Shown piece by piece: positions 1 to 7,043 of a stretch of DNA of 12,621 nucleotides (the first letter of the stretch is position 1; every line of letters starts with the position of its first letter). Position numbers and translations under genes: made by a program. Below the pieces are notes generated by a model. That model was not told where the DNA came from and did no database searches. It worked only from the letters and a program-made list of their open reading frames with translations. Source of the stretch: Pseudomonadota bacterium (lineage in GTDB: Bacteria > Pseudomonadota > Gammaproteobacteria > Burkholderiales > Burkholderiaceae); NCBI GenBank assembly GCA_023441105.1, contig JAEZQX010000411.1:1-12621 (forward strand), given 5' to 3'.

Positions 1-507
1 CGCTCGCGCCCCGAATCGCTCGACCTCAACGCCTGGGTGCTCGCGTTCGTGGAGGACTACAAGCAGTCCAACGACCTCGGCGGCGACCACCTGCGCGCCG
101 TCACGCAGAACCGCGGCATCGAGGCGATGGTGGATCCGCAGCACCTGCAGCAGGTGGTGTGGAACCTGGTGCAGAACGCGCTGCGCTACGGGCGCCAGCC
201 GAACCAGCCGGCGCGCGTCAGCGTGGTGGCGCGCCTGGCGGCCGAGAAGGGACCGCCGCTGATCGAGGTGATCGACCGCGGCCCCGGGATCCCGCCCAAG
301 GTCGCCGCACAGATCTTCGAACCCTTCTACACGACCCACGAATACGGCACCGGGCTCGGTCTCTACCTCGCCAAGCAGATGAGCGACGCCAGCCAGGCCG
401 CACTGGAATACGTGCCGGTGGCCGGCGGCGGCGCCTGCTTCCGCATCACCCTTACCCCGGCGGGCTCGCTGCTGGCCTCGCGCATCGTGCCGCAGGCGTC
501 GCTGTGA
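1..507 (+). CDS. pilS: Sensor histidine kinase PilS, C-terminal part (gene cut by window edge)
   Basis: This is the 3' end of a histidine kinase gene whose frame is open from base 1; the sensor, membrane and phospho-acceptor His parts lie outside the window. The visible part is the ATP-binding HATPase_c domain. The N box (WNLVQNALRYG) starts at base 160, the G1 box (DRGPGIP) at 274, the F box-like stretch (IFEPFYTT) follows, and the G2 box (GTGLGLYLAKQM) starts at 346. The name PilS rests mainly on the NtrC-family regulator gene that follows and on the pil genes further on; the domain alone only says histidine kinase. In the known system PilS is a polar inner-membrane kinase that responds to PilA in the membrane and phosphorylates PilR. 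The stop is TGA at 505-507. A GTG at 37 is internal and is not the start. Confidence 0.9.
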   Translation, partial: RSRPESLDLNAWVLAFVEDYKQSNDLGGDHLRAVTQNRGIEAMVDPQHLQQVVWNLVQNALRYGRQPNQPARVSVVARLAAEKGPPLIEVIDRGPGIPPKVAAQIFEPFYTTHEYGTGLGLYLAKQMSDASQAALEYVPVAGGGACFRITLTPAGSLLASRIVPQASL

Positions 508-623
508 ACGACCGGCGCGGCAGCCTGCGCGCGGCGGCCGGGGCGATGCCGGACCCCGGCGCTGCACGGCTGCAGCCTGTCTTCGGGCCCTCCCGGCCCG
601 GCCATGCCCCGCGCACGAACTCT

Positions 624-652
624 TTGCCTTGCGGCACGGCACGTTCTAACCT
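624..652 (+). promoter_or_regulatory. Weak sigma-70-like promoter candidate for pilR
   Basis: The 184-bp gap between pilS and pilR holds TTGCCT (624-629), 17 bp, then TAACCT (647-652). Both hexamers are only partial matches (-35 four of six, -10 three of six), so this is a guess that pilR may have its own promoter. No clear terminator or other gene is seen in the gap. Confidence 0.25.
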
Positions 653-691
653 TGCCCCAATGTCCCGTCCGCCCGGCATCCTTGCGCACGC

Positions 692-2107
<1,416 letters not shown>

Positions 2108-2112
2108 GCCGC

Positions 2113-2143
2113 CCTGGCGACGGACGGGTCCTCGCCCGCCAGG
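2113..2143 (+). promoter_or_regulatory. Hairpin overlapping the ribosome binding site of the cupin gene
   Basis: CCTGGCG (2113-2119) is perfectly complementary to CGCCAGG (2137-2143), with a 17-nt loop. The right arm covers most of the AGGA (2141-2144) that serves as Shine-Dalgarno for the ATG at 2152. It has no T tract, so it is not a normal intrinsic terminator. It could limit translation of the cupin gene; that is inference from position only. Confidence 0.3.
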
Positions 2144-2151
2144 ACCACGCC

Positions 2152-2643
2152 ATGAAGCCCTTCGTCAACCTCGCCGACGTCACGTTCGACGACATCGAAG
2201 AAAACGGCCTCTACACCTCCCGCCGCGCGCGCTTCAGCGCCGCCATCGGCGCCCGCACCCTCGGCTACAACCTCACCGAACTGCCGCCCGGCAAGACGCA
2301 GTGCCCGTTCCACTCGCACCGCGCCGAGGAGGAAATGTTCCTGGTCCTCGAGGGCGAGGGCGAACTCCGGTTCGGCAGCGCCCGCTACCCCATCCGCCAG
2401 CATGACGTGATCGCCTGCCCCACCGGCGGCCCGGAAGTCGCCCACCAGATCACCAACACCGGCACCACGCCGCTGCGCTACCTGTCGCTGTCCAACCTCG
2501 CCCCGGTGGAAATCTGCGAGTACCCAGATTCGGCAAAGACCGGCGTCTTCGCCAACGCGCCCGGCACACCACGGCTGCGGCAGCTGTTTCGCGGTAGCGA
2601 TGCGGTGGACTATTACGAGGGCGAAGAGACCGGGGATTCCTGA
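2152..2643 (+). CDS. Small cupin-domain protein, probably metal-binding
   Basis: A 163-residue single-domain cupin. Motif 1 is complete: H54-x-H56, four residues, E61, six residues, G68, preceded by PPGKTQCPF. Motif 2 appears as P90-T-G92 followed by H98-x3-N102. So the usual three-His-one-Glu metal site (H54, H56, E61, H98) is present. The substrate cannot be told: cupins of this size include sugar isomerases, dioxygenases, decarboxylases and binding proteins. The start at ATG 2152 is chosen because AGGA lies 7 nt upstream and the cupin fold starts soon after; the same frame is open much further upstream but only as a shadow of pilR. The gene follows pilR by 44 bp in the same direction and may be read through from it. 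No link to pili is evident. Confidence 0.85.
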   Translation: MKPFVNLADVTFDDIEENGLYTSRRARFSAAIGARTLGYNLTELPPGKTQCPFHSHRAEEEMFLVLEGEGELRFGSARYPIRQHDVIACPTGGPEVAHQITNTGTTPLRYLSLSNLAPVEICEYPDSAKTGVFANAPGTPRLRQLFRGSDAVDYYEGEETGDS

Positions 2644-2664
2644 CAAGAAGCGACTTCATCAGAT

Positions 2665-2725
2665 CTTCCTTCCCCTGCGACACGGGGGACGTGCCGAAGG
2701 CGGATGGGCGCTCTTCATCGGAATT
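2665..2725 (+). repeat. Upstream palindromic-repeat copy (half element) flanking the DUF559 gene
   Basis: This stretch matches the left half of the inverted-repeat element downstream of the DUF559 gene (3246-3309). Shared blocks include CTTCCCCTGCGA, CGGGGG, GTGCCGAAGGCGGATGGG, CGCTCTTC and CGGAAT, with a few substitutions and small gaps. It lies in direct orientation to that copy, between the cupin stop and the DUF559 start. No right half is seen here. Confidence 0.75.
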
Positions 2726-2748
2726 GCCACGTCAGCAGGGGCGGCACC

Positions 2749-3096
2749 ATGCGCAGCAAAGCGAAGGTGGAATTCGCACGCACGCTGCGCGCGGCCATGA
2801 CCGATGCCGAGCGGCATCTCTCGTTCCATCTTCGTGGACGTCGCCTCGGCGGCTTCAGGTTTCGTCGGCAGCACCCGATCGAGCAGTACATCGCCGACTT
2901 CACCTGCCTGGAACGTCACCTCGTAATCGAGCTTGATGGCAGCCAGCACCTCGATTCACGCAGCGACGTGCGGCGCGATGCATGCATCCGTGACGCCGGC
3001 TTCCGGATCATTCGCTTCTGGAACGATGACGTGCTGCTGCGCACCAGCGACGTATTGAGCGCCATCCTGTCAGACCTGCAACGCACAAGCCCGTAG
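2749..3096 (+). CDS. DUF559 domain protein (Vsr-like endonuclease fold)
   Basis: A 115-residue protein that fits the DUF559 family almost end to end. Family hallmarks are AMTDAERHLSFHLRGRRLGG, then RFRRQHPIEQYIADFTC, LVIELDGSQH and the C-terminal GFRIIRFWNDDVL. DUF559 proteins are predicted relatives of very-short-patch-repair endonucleases; the conserved acidic residues in IADF and IELDG are the likely metal-binding site. The true substrate is unknown. The ATG at 2749 is preferred because AGGGG lies about 8 nt upstream; an in-frame ATG at 2704 sits inside the flanking repeat and would add 15 unlike residues. The gene sits between related palindromic repeats and has somewhat less G/C-rich third positions than its neighbours, which suggests a separate history. 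It ends at 3096, convergent with the minus-strand operon. Confidence 0.85.
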   Translation: MRSKAKVEFARTLRAAMTDAERHLSFHLRGRRLGGFRFRRQHPIEQYIADFTCLERHLVIELDGSQHLDSRSDVRRDACIRDAGFRIIRFWNDDVLLRTSDVLSAILSDLQRTSP

Positions 3097-3121
3097 CGGA
3101 ACCGCCAAGCGGCACCTTCCC

Positions 3122-3243
3122 GCTTTCCCTTCCCCTGCGTCGCGACCGTGTGATTCCAGGTTGCTTTCCCGTCCCCTGCGTCGCGACCGTGTGATTCCAG
3201 GCTGCTTTCCCTCCCCTGCGTCGCGGCTGTGTGATTCCACATT
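3122..3243 (+). repeat. 41-bp tandem repeat array, three units
   Basis: Three head-to-tail units are seen at 3122-3162 (41 bp), 3163-3203 (41 bp) and 3204-3243 (40 bp). Each starts with GCTTTCCC, runs through CCCCTGCGTCGCG and ends with TGTGATTCCA. Units 1 and 2 differ at about two positions; unit 3 has ACC to GCT and ending changes plus one deletion. The first 18 bases of a unit are the same as the left end of the adjacent 153-bp inverted-repeat element, so the array runs directly into it. It is not a CRISPR: there are no unique spacers. Confidence 0.85.
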
Positions 3244-3396
3244 GCTTTCCCTTCCCCTGCGAAGCGGGGGAAGGTGCCGAAGGCGGATGGGGGCGCTCTT
3301 CGCCGGAATCGTCCCGCACGCCCGGAATGGCGCGCCCAAAGCGCCCCCATCAGCCCTGCCGGGCAGCTTCCCCCGCTACGCAGGGGAAGCGAAAGC
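3244..3396. repeat. 153-bp inverted-repeat (MITE/REP-like) element
   Basis: The two ends pair over 35 bp: 3244-3278 with 3362-3396, with only three mismatches, from GCTTTC at the left tip to GAAAGC at the right tip. A second, perfect 12-bp inner pair follows (GATGGGGGCGCT at 3286-3297 with its complement at 3340-3351). Each arm is also a palindrome on its own (CTTCCCC/GGGGGAAG around TGCGAAGC on the left, CTTCCCCC/GGGGAAG on the right), so it can form one long hairpin or two short ones. It lies between the convergent DUF559 and DUF748 genes and may end transcription from both sides, though it has no T tract. With the 41-bp array it fills the 348 bp between these genes; no coding sequence is supported here. 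Confidence 0.85.
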
Positions 3397-3444
3397 AGGC
3401 TTGCGCCGCGATCGGGTGCAGGTCGCCCGGCACCGCGCGCTTAC

Positions 3445-4521
3445 TCATTCCCCCTCATCCCCCGGCCCCCGCGTCGGCAAATCCTCGAAGCGGGGCTTGA
3501 ACGCCTGCACGAAGGCGTTGCGCAGCACCGCGACGATGGCGGACCAGGCGCTGGTGCTGGTGTCGCCGATGCGGCCGCTGATCTCGATGCGGGTGGCGAA
3601 CTGGTCTTCCTGCTGGTTCTTGAACAGGTTCTGCACGCCGCCGGCGAGGGCTTCCCACGCCGCGCGGAACGGGTTGTCGCCCTGCTCTTCGATGTCCTGC
3701 TTCCAGCTGAAGATCTTGACGTGGCGGAACAGCGGCTTGGCGTAGCCGCGCAGGCGCCCGTCCTTCGCGTCCAGTTCCATCACGAAATCGCCCTTGCCCG
3801 ATTCCACGTCGACCTTGGCGTAGGCCTGCAGGAAATCGTTGGCGTGGGTGAGGTCGATGCCGGTCACCTTCACGCGGAAGGCGAAGTCGCGCAGCGAGCC
3901 GAGCGGATCGAGGTCCGCATGCGCCTCCAGCGGCGCCTCTCCGAGGATGCGCGCCGTCGCGTCCAGGGTCGCCGGGCGGGGGCCGCGATCGCGCACGTTG
4001 CTGAGGTTGGTGATGGTGCCGTTGAACGCCGTGGCCTTCAGGTCGACCGGCGGTTTCCGGTCGAGCGCGCGGAAGCGCACCGTGCCATCCACCACGCGCA
4101 CCTCGTCCAGGCGTATCGGCAGCAGCGATTCCAGCCGCTCGCGCCAGTCCACGCCCTTGCCGTTCTGCGTCGCCGGGGCGTCGATGAAGTTGATGGTGGG
4201 GCCGGTGAACACGACGCGCGCGACGATGCCCCCGTGCACCAGTGCGCGCCAGCTCACCGAGAGGTCCATGCGCGGCGCTTCCAGCAGCGGCGGCGCCTTG
4301 CCCTTGCGCCGCGTGATCTCGAGCCCGTCGATCGAATAGGCACCGCGCCACAGGTGCAGGTCCACGTCCGCGACCTGGCCGTGGTAGTCGCCCATGCGAT
4401 CGAGCTTGCCGTTGAGGTAGCGCGTGACCCAGCTTTCCAGCAGCAGCCGCACCACGATGAGCGCGACCACGACGACCGCAAGGACGATCCACCAGCGACG
4501 ATGGCGCGTGAACCACTCCAT
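3445..4521 (-). CDS. DUF748 (AsmA-like) membrane-anchored envelope protein
   Basis: A 358-residue protein with one N-terminal membrane segment (about 10-28, WWIVLAVVVVALIVVRLLL), followed by a long periplasmic part made of the repeating beta-strand pattern of DUF748/AsmA-type proteins, for example DLHLWRGAYSIDGLEI and VVFTGPTINFID. Relatives in the AsmA/TamB/YhdP group are linked to lipid traffic between inner and outer membrane; a similar role here is inference. It is on the short side for DUF748 proteins. The start at 4521 is set by a TGATG overlap with the upstream YihY stop (one shared base), pointing to translational coupling. The same frame stays open to about 5886, but that extension is antisense to or overlaps the YihY and DUF883 genes and is an artefact of high GC. 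The stop is TGA at 3447-3445. Confidence 0.85.
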   Translation of the reverse strand: MEWFTRHRRWWIVLAVVVVALIVVRLLLESWVTRYLNGKLDRMGDYHGQVADVDLHLWRGAYSIDGLEITRRKGKAPPLLEAPRMDLSVSWRALVHGGIVARVVFTGPTINFIDAPATQNGKGVDWRERLESLLPIRLDEVRVVDGTVRFRALDRKPPVDLKATAFNGTITNLSNVRDRGPRPATLDATARILGEAPLEAHADLDPLGSLRDFAFRVKVTGIDLTHANDFLQAYAKVDVESGKGDFVMELDAKDGRLRGYAKPLFRHVKIFSWKQDIEEQGDNPFRAAWEALAGGVQNLFKNQQEDQFATRIEISGRIGDTSTSAWSAIVAVLRNAFVQAFKPRFEDLPTRGPGDEGE

Positions 4522-5414
4522 CAGCCTTCCGCCTTCGCGCTCGCCATGCCGCCACCACCCGTCTTCTTCTTGCGTTCGGCGTGCGCGGCCGGCTCGATCC
4601 ATTCCCCGGTGAGGGCAAGCCAGGCCTGCACCAGTTCCGCGCCGAAGAAGAAGATCGCACCGGAGTAGTACACCCAAACCAGCAGCACGACCAGCGAGCC
4701 GGCCGCGCCATACGCGCCGCCGACATCCCCGCGCGCGAGGTAGAAGCCGATCAGCCACTTGCCGATCGCGAAGAGGATCGCCGTCACCACGCCGCCCAGC
4801 ACCGCGTGGCGCCAGCGCAGGCGTGCGTCGGGAAGGTAGCGGAACAGCAGCGCGAACAGCACGCCGAACACGACCGCCGTGACCGCCTGGTTGACGATGT
4901 CCCACAGCGGGCCCGTGCGCGTCAGCACCGCACCCAACGCCGTGCTCAAGAGGAGCGAAGCCGCCAGCACGAACGCGATCGCCAGGATCACGCCCATCGA
5001 CAGCACGCGCCGCCGCAGCCAGCCCCAGATCGCATTGGTGGGCTTCGCCTTGATGCCCCAGATGTGGTTGAGCGAAGCCTGCAGCTGCGCGAACACGGTG
5101 GTGGCTCCGACCAGCGACGTGACGATGCCGACGATGCCGGCGATGCTGCCGAGCGAGGGCCGCTTGTTCGCGCTGTCGACCACCGCCTGCGCCGCAAGGC
5201 GCGCGTCGTCGCCAGCGAGCGACTGGATCTGTCCCAGCATCGCGTCCTGCGCGCCGGGCGCAAGCGACGAACTGGCCCACACCCCGAGCACCAGCAACGG
5301 GGCGAAGGACAGCAAGGTGTAGAACGCCAGTGCCGCGGACAGGGTCAGCACGTCGTCGGCGAGGAAGTCCGACGCCACGCGGCGCGCAAGCTTCAGCGGC
5401 GACACCCGTCCCAT
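4521..5414 (-). CDS. YihY/BrkB family inner-membrane protein
   Basis: A 297-residue polytopic membrane protein of the YihY/virulence factor BrkB family (once mislabelled RNase BN). About six membrane segments are visible: roughly 28-48, 90-110, 137-159, 175-193, 204-224 and 238-262. Family signatures include LSAALAFYTLLSFAPLL, the LNHIWG motif at 115-120, and YGAAGSLVVLLVWVYYSGAIFFFGAE at 235-260 (split: GAAGS, then WVYYS, then FFFGAE). The C-terminal tail is cytoplasmic-looking and Lys/Gly rich. The molecular function of the family is not established. It follows the DUF883-like gene by only 6 bp, has no clear Shine-Dalgarno of its own, and overlaps the DUF748 gene by one base, so the three are almost surely one operon. 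Confidence 0.93.
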   Translation of the reverse strand: MGRVSPLKLARRVASDFLADDVLTLSAALAFYTLLSFAPLLVLGVWASSSLAPGAQDAMLGQIQSLAGDDARLAAQAVVDSANKRPSLGSIAGIVGIVTSLVGATTVFAQLQASLNHIWGIKAKPTNAIWGWLRRRVLSMGVILAIAFVLAASLLLSTALGAVLTRTGPLWDIVNQAVTAVVFGVLFALLFRYLPDARLRWRHAVLGGVVTAILFAIGKWLIGFYLARGDVGGAYGAAGSLVVLLVWVYYSGAIFFFGAELVQAWLALTGEWIEPAAHAERKKKTGGGGMASAKAEG

Positions 5415-5420
5415 GGGCGA

Positions 5421-5768
5421 TCAGCGTCGCGCGACGCGCACCAGGCCGACCAGCACCGCGCCCGCCGCCGCCGCAATGGCCGCAGCCGCCAGCGGATGCT
5501 GGCGCACCGAGCGGTCGATGTTGTCGTGCGCTGCCTGCAGCCGTGCCGCCGACACGCTGCGCCACGTCGCCATGCGCTCGCGCGCCGCGGCCGCCGCGCG
5601 GCTGCGATGTTCCGGGCCGGACAACGCACACGCCGTGCGCCCGTCGACCGCCTCCGCATGCAGCTCGCCGGCATCTGCCGCTTCCTGCAAGGTATCCAGC
5701 GCCTCGCGCGCTTCCTCGGTCAGGTCCGCACGGATCGCATCCGCGGTGTCGTATCGGGTCGTGGCCAT
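5421..5768 (-). CDS. DUF883/YqjD-ElaB-like membrane-anchored protein
   Basis: A 115-residue protein: a charged, Ala-rich helical region (about 10-90) and a single C-terminal membrane anchor (about 91-110, HPLAAAAIAAAAGAVLVGLV) ending in RVARR. This layout is typical of the ElaB/YqjD/DUF883 group, whose Escherichia coli members anchor to the inner membrane by the C terminus and bind ribosomes in stationary phase. The assignment is by layout and tail motif, so it is moderate; it could be another small tail-anchored family. A strong Shine-Dalgarno GGAGGAGC sits 7 nt before the ATG at 5768, fixing the start. It is the first gene of the minus-strand operon; no convincing promoter was seen in the 188-bp divergent gap to tfpZ. 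Confidence 0.7.
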   Translation of the reverse strand: MATTRYDTADAIRADLTEEAREALDTLQEAADAGELHAEAVDGRTACALSGPEHRSRAAAAARERMATWRSVSAARLQAAHDNIDRSVRQHPLAAAAIAAAAGAVLVGLVRVARR

Positions 5769-5894
5769 GGGTTCGCTCCTCCGGGAAAATCTCGAAAGCC
5801 GAGTCTCCCGGCTGCGGGCTTAAGCGCGCCCAACCGCCGGGCGGCGCCGGTAAGTCGCATGCCACCCGGGCCAGCGCCAGCGCCACCGGGCCCG

Positions 5895-5923
5895 TTCAAC
5901 CGGCCTGCCGCACTCGCTATAGT
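5895..5923 (+). promoter_or_regulatory. Sigma-70-like promoter upstream of the tfpZ-like gene
   Basis: TTCAAC (5895-5900), 17 bp, TATAGT (5918-5923). The -10 box matches five of six consensus bases; the -35 matches three of six. A start near 5930 would give a leader of about 27 nt to the ATG at 5957. Confidence 0.5.
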
Positions 5924-5956
5924 TCCGCGCGCCCCAACCCCCGGAGGAACCGCCGC

Positions 5957-6757
5957 ATGTCCCGCTGGAAGGCCGCCGCCATCCACTTGTCCATCAGTGC
6001 CGCGATCGGGTTGGTGGCCGCGATCCTCATTTTCGGCGTGTGGTATCCGCCACCGTACAGCCAGGCAACGGGGGCCACGGAGCTGGTGGTGCTGCTGCTG
6101 GGCGTGGACCTCACGCTCGGCCCGCTCCTCACGCTGGTCGTGTTCAAGACTGGCAAGAAGTCGCTCCGCTTCGACCTGTCGGTGATCGCGACGCTTCAGG
6201 CGTGCGCCTTCCTCTATGGCATGTCGGTCGTGGTGCGCGCGAGACCGGCCTTCATCGTGGGCGCGGTGGATCGCTTTGTCGTCGTCGCGGCGAACGAACT
6301 GGACCCCGAAGATCTCGCAAAGGGGCGACGCCCCGAGTTCCGTTCGGTGCCATGGACCGGGCCGAGACTCGTTGGCGCAGAACTCCCGACCGACCCTGCC
6401 AAGCGAGACAGGCTGCTTTTTAGCGGCTTGTCGGGCAAGGACGTCGAAAAATACCCGGAGTACTACGTCACGTACCGGGAAGCCGCACCTGCGTTGCTGG
6501 AGCGGGCGAGACCGGTGGACCAGCTCCATTTCTCGGATCCCGCTGAGCAAGAGATCCTCGACCGCGCTATTGCCGAAGCCACGGAGGCGCGCGGACGTCT
6601 CCTCTATCTCCCGGTGATGGCGCGCAGAGGGAGCATGACCATGTTGCTGGACGCCAGCAGCGGTGAACCACTGAAGGCGGTTGCGCTCGATCCGTGGCCA
6701 GACGACGAAATCAAGCAAGCGCGTCACGGTTCCGACACGCCTCCAAAGCACGACTGA
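5957..6757 (+). CDS. tfpZ: TfpX/TfpZ-family type IV pilin accessory protein
   Basis: A 266-residue membrane protein with three N-terminal membrane segments (about 7-29, 44-64 and 74-94) and a hydrophilic remainder. The start SRWKAAAIHLSIS and the motif GVDLTLGPLLTLVVF (49-63), then FDLSVIATLQ and ARPAFIVGAVDRF, are typical of TfpX/TfpZ pilin accessory proteins. In Pseudomonas aeruginosa these genes sit beside particular pilin alleles and are thought to help stability or assembly of that pilin. Here the gene lies just upstream of pilA, in the same direction. The start at 5957 is fixed by GGAGGA 8 nt before it; the frame is open further upstream, but only antisense to the minus-strand genes. 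Base use in the second half is less G/C-rich than in pilB-pilC, which would fit an exchangeable pilin cassette. TfpX versus TfpZ cannot be separated with certainty. Confidence 0.85.
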   Translation: MSRWKAAAIHLSISAAIGLVAAILIFGVWYPPPYSQATGATELVVLLLGVDLTLGPLLTLVVFKTGKKSLRFDLSVIATLQACAFLYGMSVVVRARPAFIVGAVDRFVVVAANELDPEDLAKGRRPEFRSVPWTGPRLVGAELPTDPAKRDRLLFSGLSGKDVEKYPEYYVTYREAAPALLERARPVDQLHFSDPAEQEILDRAIAEATEARGRLLYLPVMARRGSMTMLLDASSGEPLKAVALDPWPDDEIKQARHGSDTPPKHD

Positions 6758-6798
6758 AGCCGAGGAGCGGTCAGGCTCGTGTCGCTCCCGAGCGCAAT

Positions 6799-6815
6799 TT
6801 GTCAGAGCCTGACAA
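6799..6815. promoter_or_regulatory. Perfect palindrome, likely PilR enhancer site for pilA
   Basis: TTGTCAG-AGC-CTGACAA, two perfect 7-bp arms around a 3-bp centre. PilR sites known at P. aeruginosa pilA contain (C/G)TGTC; here each arm carries the TGTC core (without a G/C before it). It lies about 95 bp upstream of the -24 box, a normal enhancer distance. Further TGTC cores occur at 6780-6783 and 6850-6853, the latter within an imperfect inverted repeat (TGAGA at 6841, TCTCA at 6852). Confidence 0.6.
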
Positions 6816-6907
6816 TCCGCGCCCGCGCCGTTTGGCAACATGAGAACGGTGTCTCAGGCTGGAACATTCGTTTCCGAAAACCGACCGCTCGTCGGCTAGT
6901 CTGCGGT

Positions 6908-6923
6908 TGGCACGGAAGCTGCT
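6908..6923 (+). promoter_or_regulatory. Sigma-54 (-24/-12) promoter of pilA
   Basis: TGGCACG-GAAG-CTGCT matches the sigma-54 consensus TGGCACG-N4-TTGCW at every fixed base except the first T of the -12 block. The key GG (6909-6910) and GC (6921-6922) have the correct spacing. Transcription should start near 6933, giving a leader of about 110 nt before pilA. Confidence 0.88.
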
Positions 6924-7043
6924 GTTACCGATCCGCGAGCCGTCGATCGTCAGACAGATGAAGCGATCGCGGAAGCGGGCCCGCCTGGCAAGGTTGGCGG
7001 CTCTAGGGGCAAACCGTTTTTACCTGACACCAGAGGAATCACC

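Noticed and set aside
3122..3260. CRISPR array
   Set aside because: Units are contiguous 40-41 bp direct repeats with no unique spacers, and no cas genes are seen.
2916..3350. Minus-strand frames with repeated NHTVATQGKGK-like peptides
   Set aside because: The peptide repeats are only the translation of the 41-bp tandem DNA array; no start signal or family match supports a protein.
3274..4668. Plus-strand open frame of 464 codons opposite the DUF748 gene
   Set aside because: Antisense to a gene with a membrane anchor and family-like sequence; it begins inside the repeat element.
4522..5886. Upstream extension of the DUF748 frame to make an 813-residue protein
   Set aside because: The extra part overlaps the YihY and DUF883-like genes in another frame, is low-complexity Arg/Gly/Ala, and the TGATG overlap gives a clear start at 4521.
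4581..6185. Plus-strand open frame of 534 codons
   Set aside because: It is a shadow antisense to YihY and the DUF883-like gene and runs into tfpZ out of frame; composition is that of a reverse-complement shadow.
6764..6788. Stem GGAGCG/CGCTCC after tfpZ as a terminator
   Set aside because: Only a 6-bp stem with a 13-nt loop and no T tract.
6779..6961. Small plus-strand frame of 60 codons upstream of pilA
   Set aside because: It starts at GTG without a ribosome binding site and runs across the PilR site and sigma-54 promoter.
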